Assembly: GCA_025922795.1 (NCBI GenBank)
Contig: JAICHC010000139.1
Coordinates: 1 to 7,131 of the forward strand
Origin: Candidatus Binatia bacterium
GTDB lineage: Bacteria; Desulfobacterota_B; Binatia; UBA9968
DNA length: 7,131 bases
Reading direction: 5' to 3'
Positions 6,047 through 7,131 of this stretch are shown one piece after another. Position 1 is the stretch's first letter, and every line of letters starts with the position of its first letter. The position numbers and the translations under genes were made by a program. The notes under the pieces were generated by a model. That model did not search any database, was not told the DNA's origin, and saw only the letters and a list, made by a program, of their open reading frames with translations.

Positions 6047-7090
6047 TCAGGACTTCTTGAACTTGCCGGTCAGCCGGTAATGGGACGCGAGCGTCGCCAG
6101 GAACGCCGTGACCTCGACGCCCGCAGAAGGATTGCGCAACCGCAAATCCAGCTCGGCGCAACGATCCGTCAAGGCGCGCAGCAAACGGTTGAGGGTGAAC
6201 TTCGGTTCGCCGGTCCAGGTCGAGACGGCCTGCAGAATCATTTTGCTCGAACGGCGCAAAAACACCGCGGCGCGCTCGTTCTCCGGCGCCGCAGCCGCGT
6301 CGACGAAGAGCCTGCGCAGATCGGCGTCGAAAAATTCCGGAAAGTCTTGGGCGTAAGTTTTGCGCCGGCGCTTGTAGTATAGAGCCAGGCGCGAGCGCAA
6401 ACGCGAAGCCTCGCTCATCTTGGTTTTGACGAACACCAGGGGCGGTTTGCCGGCGAGCTTGTTCATTAGCTCATCGACGTATTCGAGCTTGGTCAGAGCT
6501 TTCCAGCCGCGATACTGGCGGCGCCAGTCGAGATCGGGCGTGAGCCAGATCGCGACGGTTTCGGCGAAATCTTCTTCCGGGTGACTCTGCGCGTAATAAC
6601 CGTCCAGGTGCCGCACGAAGCCGCGGCTGTACGGCCGGGCGCGAAAGCTCTCGGAGTATTCCAGCGAGACGGGGCCGAACAGTTTCTGCCAGGCTTTGTC
6701 CTTTTCCAGCAGATAGGCGTGATTCAGCACGTGGCCCATTTCGTGACGCAGGAGACGCATGCACCAGGCCTCGGTGCCGCCTTCGACTTCCATCATCATT
6801 TTCTCTTCGAGCTTTTTCAAGCGCGGATGGGCGAGATAAAAGGGGATAGCGATGGTGGCACAGCCCTCGGGGCAATACCACTCTTCGCCGAGATAGCAGA
6901 TCGGTTTGACTAGAACATTTTTTGCGTCCAGCTCCGCATTGAATTTGGCAATTCGTGATTCGAGTTCGGTGCCGGGAATTCTGAGCTTCAAGTCACAGAT
7001 ACGCATCTGCAGTAGCTCGTCATCGGTCATAGCGCCGAGGTCCGGCTCGCTGTCCTGAGGTCCCGGAAGCTTTTCCGTCGATTCGTCCAT
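6047..7090 (-). CDS. Intracellular HExxH zinc metallopeptidase
   Basis: A 347-residue protein with the zinc site H116-E117-x-x-H120 (LLRHEMGHVLNHAY). The probable third ligand is E173 in HPEEDFAETVAIWL, an E-x-x-A-E arrangement seen in gluzincin-type peptidases. The layout resembles the putative zinc-binding metallopeptidases of Pfam Peptidase_Mx, where a HPxED-x-AE segment follows HExxH by 50-60 residues; this match is from memory. YCPEGC (72-77) holds two cysteines. The C-terminal 130 residues are helical and basic (YYKRRRK at 238-244) and match nothing I know. There is no signal peptide. The ATG at 7090 has no ribosome-binding site, and the frame stays open to the window edge, so translation could begin further upstream. 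An alternative ATG at 7030 is no better. It is first of the four-gene operon as seen here. Confidence 0.75.
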   Translation of the reverse strand: MDESTEKLPGPQDSEPDLGAMTDDELLQMRICDLKLRIPGTELESRIAKFNAELDAKNVLVKPICYLGEEWYCPEGCATIAIPFYLAHPRLKKLEEKMMMEVEGGTEAWCMRLLRHEMGHVLNHAYLLEKDKAWQKLFGPVSLEYSESFRARPYSRGFVRHLDGYYAQSHPEEDFAETVAIWLTPDLDWRRQYRGWKALTKLEYVDELMNKLAGKPPLVFVKTKMSEASRLRSRLALYYKRRRKTYAQDFPEFFDADLRRLFVDAAAAPENERAAVFLRRSSKMILQAVSTWTGEPKFTLNRLLRALTDRCAELDLRLRNPSAGVEVTAFLATLASHYRLTGKFKKS

Positions 7091-7098
7091 CGAAACGT

Positions 7099-7104
7099 AT
7101 TTTA
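7099..7104 (-). promoter_or_regulatory. Possible -10 hexamer (TAAAAT) for the ligase/peptidase operon
   Basis: TAAAAT on the minus strand matches the -10 consensus at 5 of 6 positions and lies eight bases before the ATG at 7090. If used, the transcript would be nearly leaderless, which fits the absence of a ribosome-binding site. No convincing -35 is found 16-18 bp further upstream, so the assignment is weak. Confidence 0.2.
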
Positions 7105-7131
7105 ACAGAGCGATGGGAAAGCGGCTAGAAG

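Overview
The window looks like chromosomal DNA of an uncultured, moderately GC-rich Gram-negative bacterium. It has strong AAGGAGG-type ribosome-binding sites, an exact sigma-54 promoter match, a stand-alone NMT1/SsuA-type substrate-binding protein, and a PaaA-like diiron protein with no PaaB/C/E partners. From memory, such stand-alone genes are common in soil lineages such as Binatia ('Desulfobacterota_B'), Tectomicrobia or Rokubacteria. That placement is a guess from gene content. I saw no insertion sequence, phage gene, tRNA, rRNA or CRISPR array.

Layout: (i) 1-249 (+) is the C-terminal end of a NamZ/DUF1343 exo-beta-N-acetylmuramidase. (ii) 284-1282 (-), convergent with it, is a secreted substrate-binding protein with no permease or ATPase beside it. 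(iii) 1283-1533 is a 251-bp divergent control region. It holds a sigma-54 -24/-12 promoter (1469-1484) reading rightward, two small inverted repeats upstream of it, and an 11-bp near-tandem repeat close to the substrate-binding protein start. (iv) 1534-2459 (+) is a two-gene operon: a PaaA-like diiron oxygenase and a 63-residue helical protein of unknown function. (v) 2511-7090 (-) is a compact four-gene operon read leftward: intracellular HExxH metallopeptidase, D-Ala-D-Ala-ligase-like ATP-grasp enzyme, PGM1-like ATP-grasp peptide ligase, and M20 dinuclear-zinc peptidase/deacylase. The junctions are a 3-nt gap, a 4-nt gap and an 8-nt overlap.

The four-gene operon is the most interesting part. 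Two different ATP-dependent carboxylate-amine ligases together with two different metallopeptidases suggest a pathway that builds a small peptide or amide, or modifies a protein, and then trims or recycles it. The logic resembles the ligase-plus-peptidase arrangement of NAGGN osmolyte clusters, but the enzyme families differ. I do not recognise the set as a named system and the product cannot be read from the sequence. The second point of interest is the sigma-54 promoter in front of the diiron gene, which implies activation by an enhancer-binding regulator that is not in the window.
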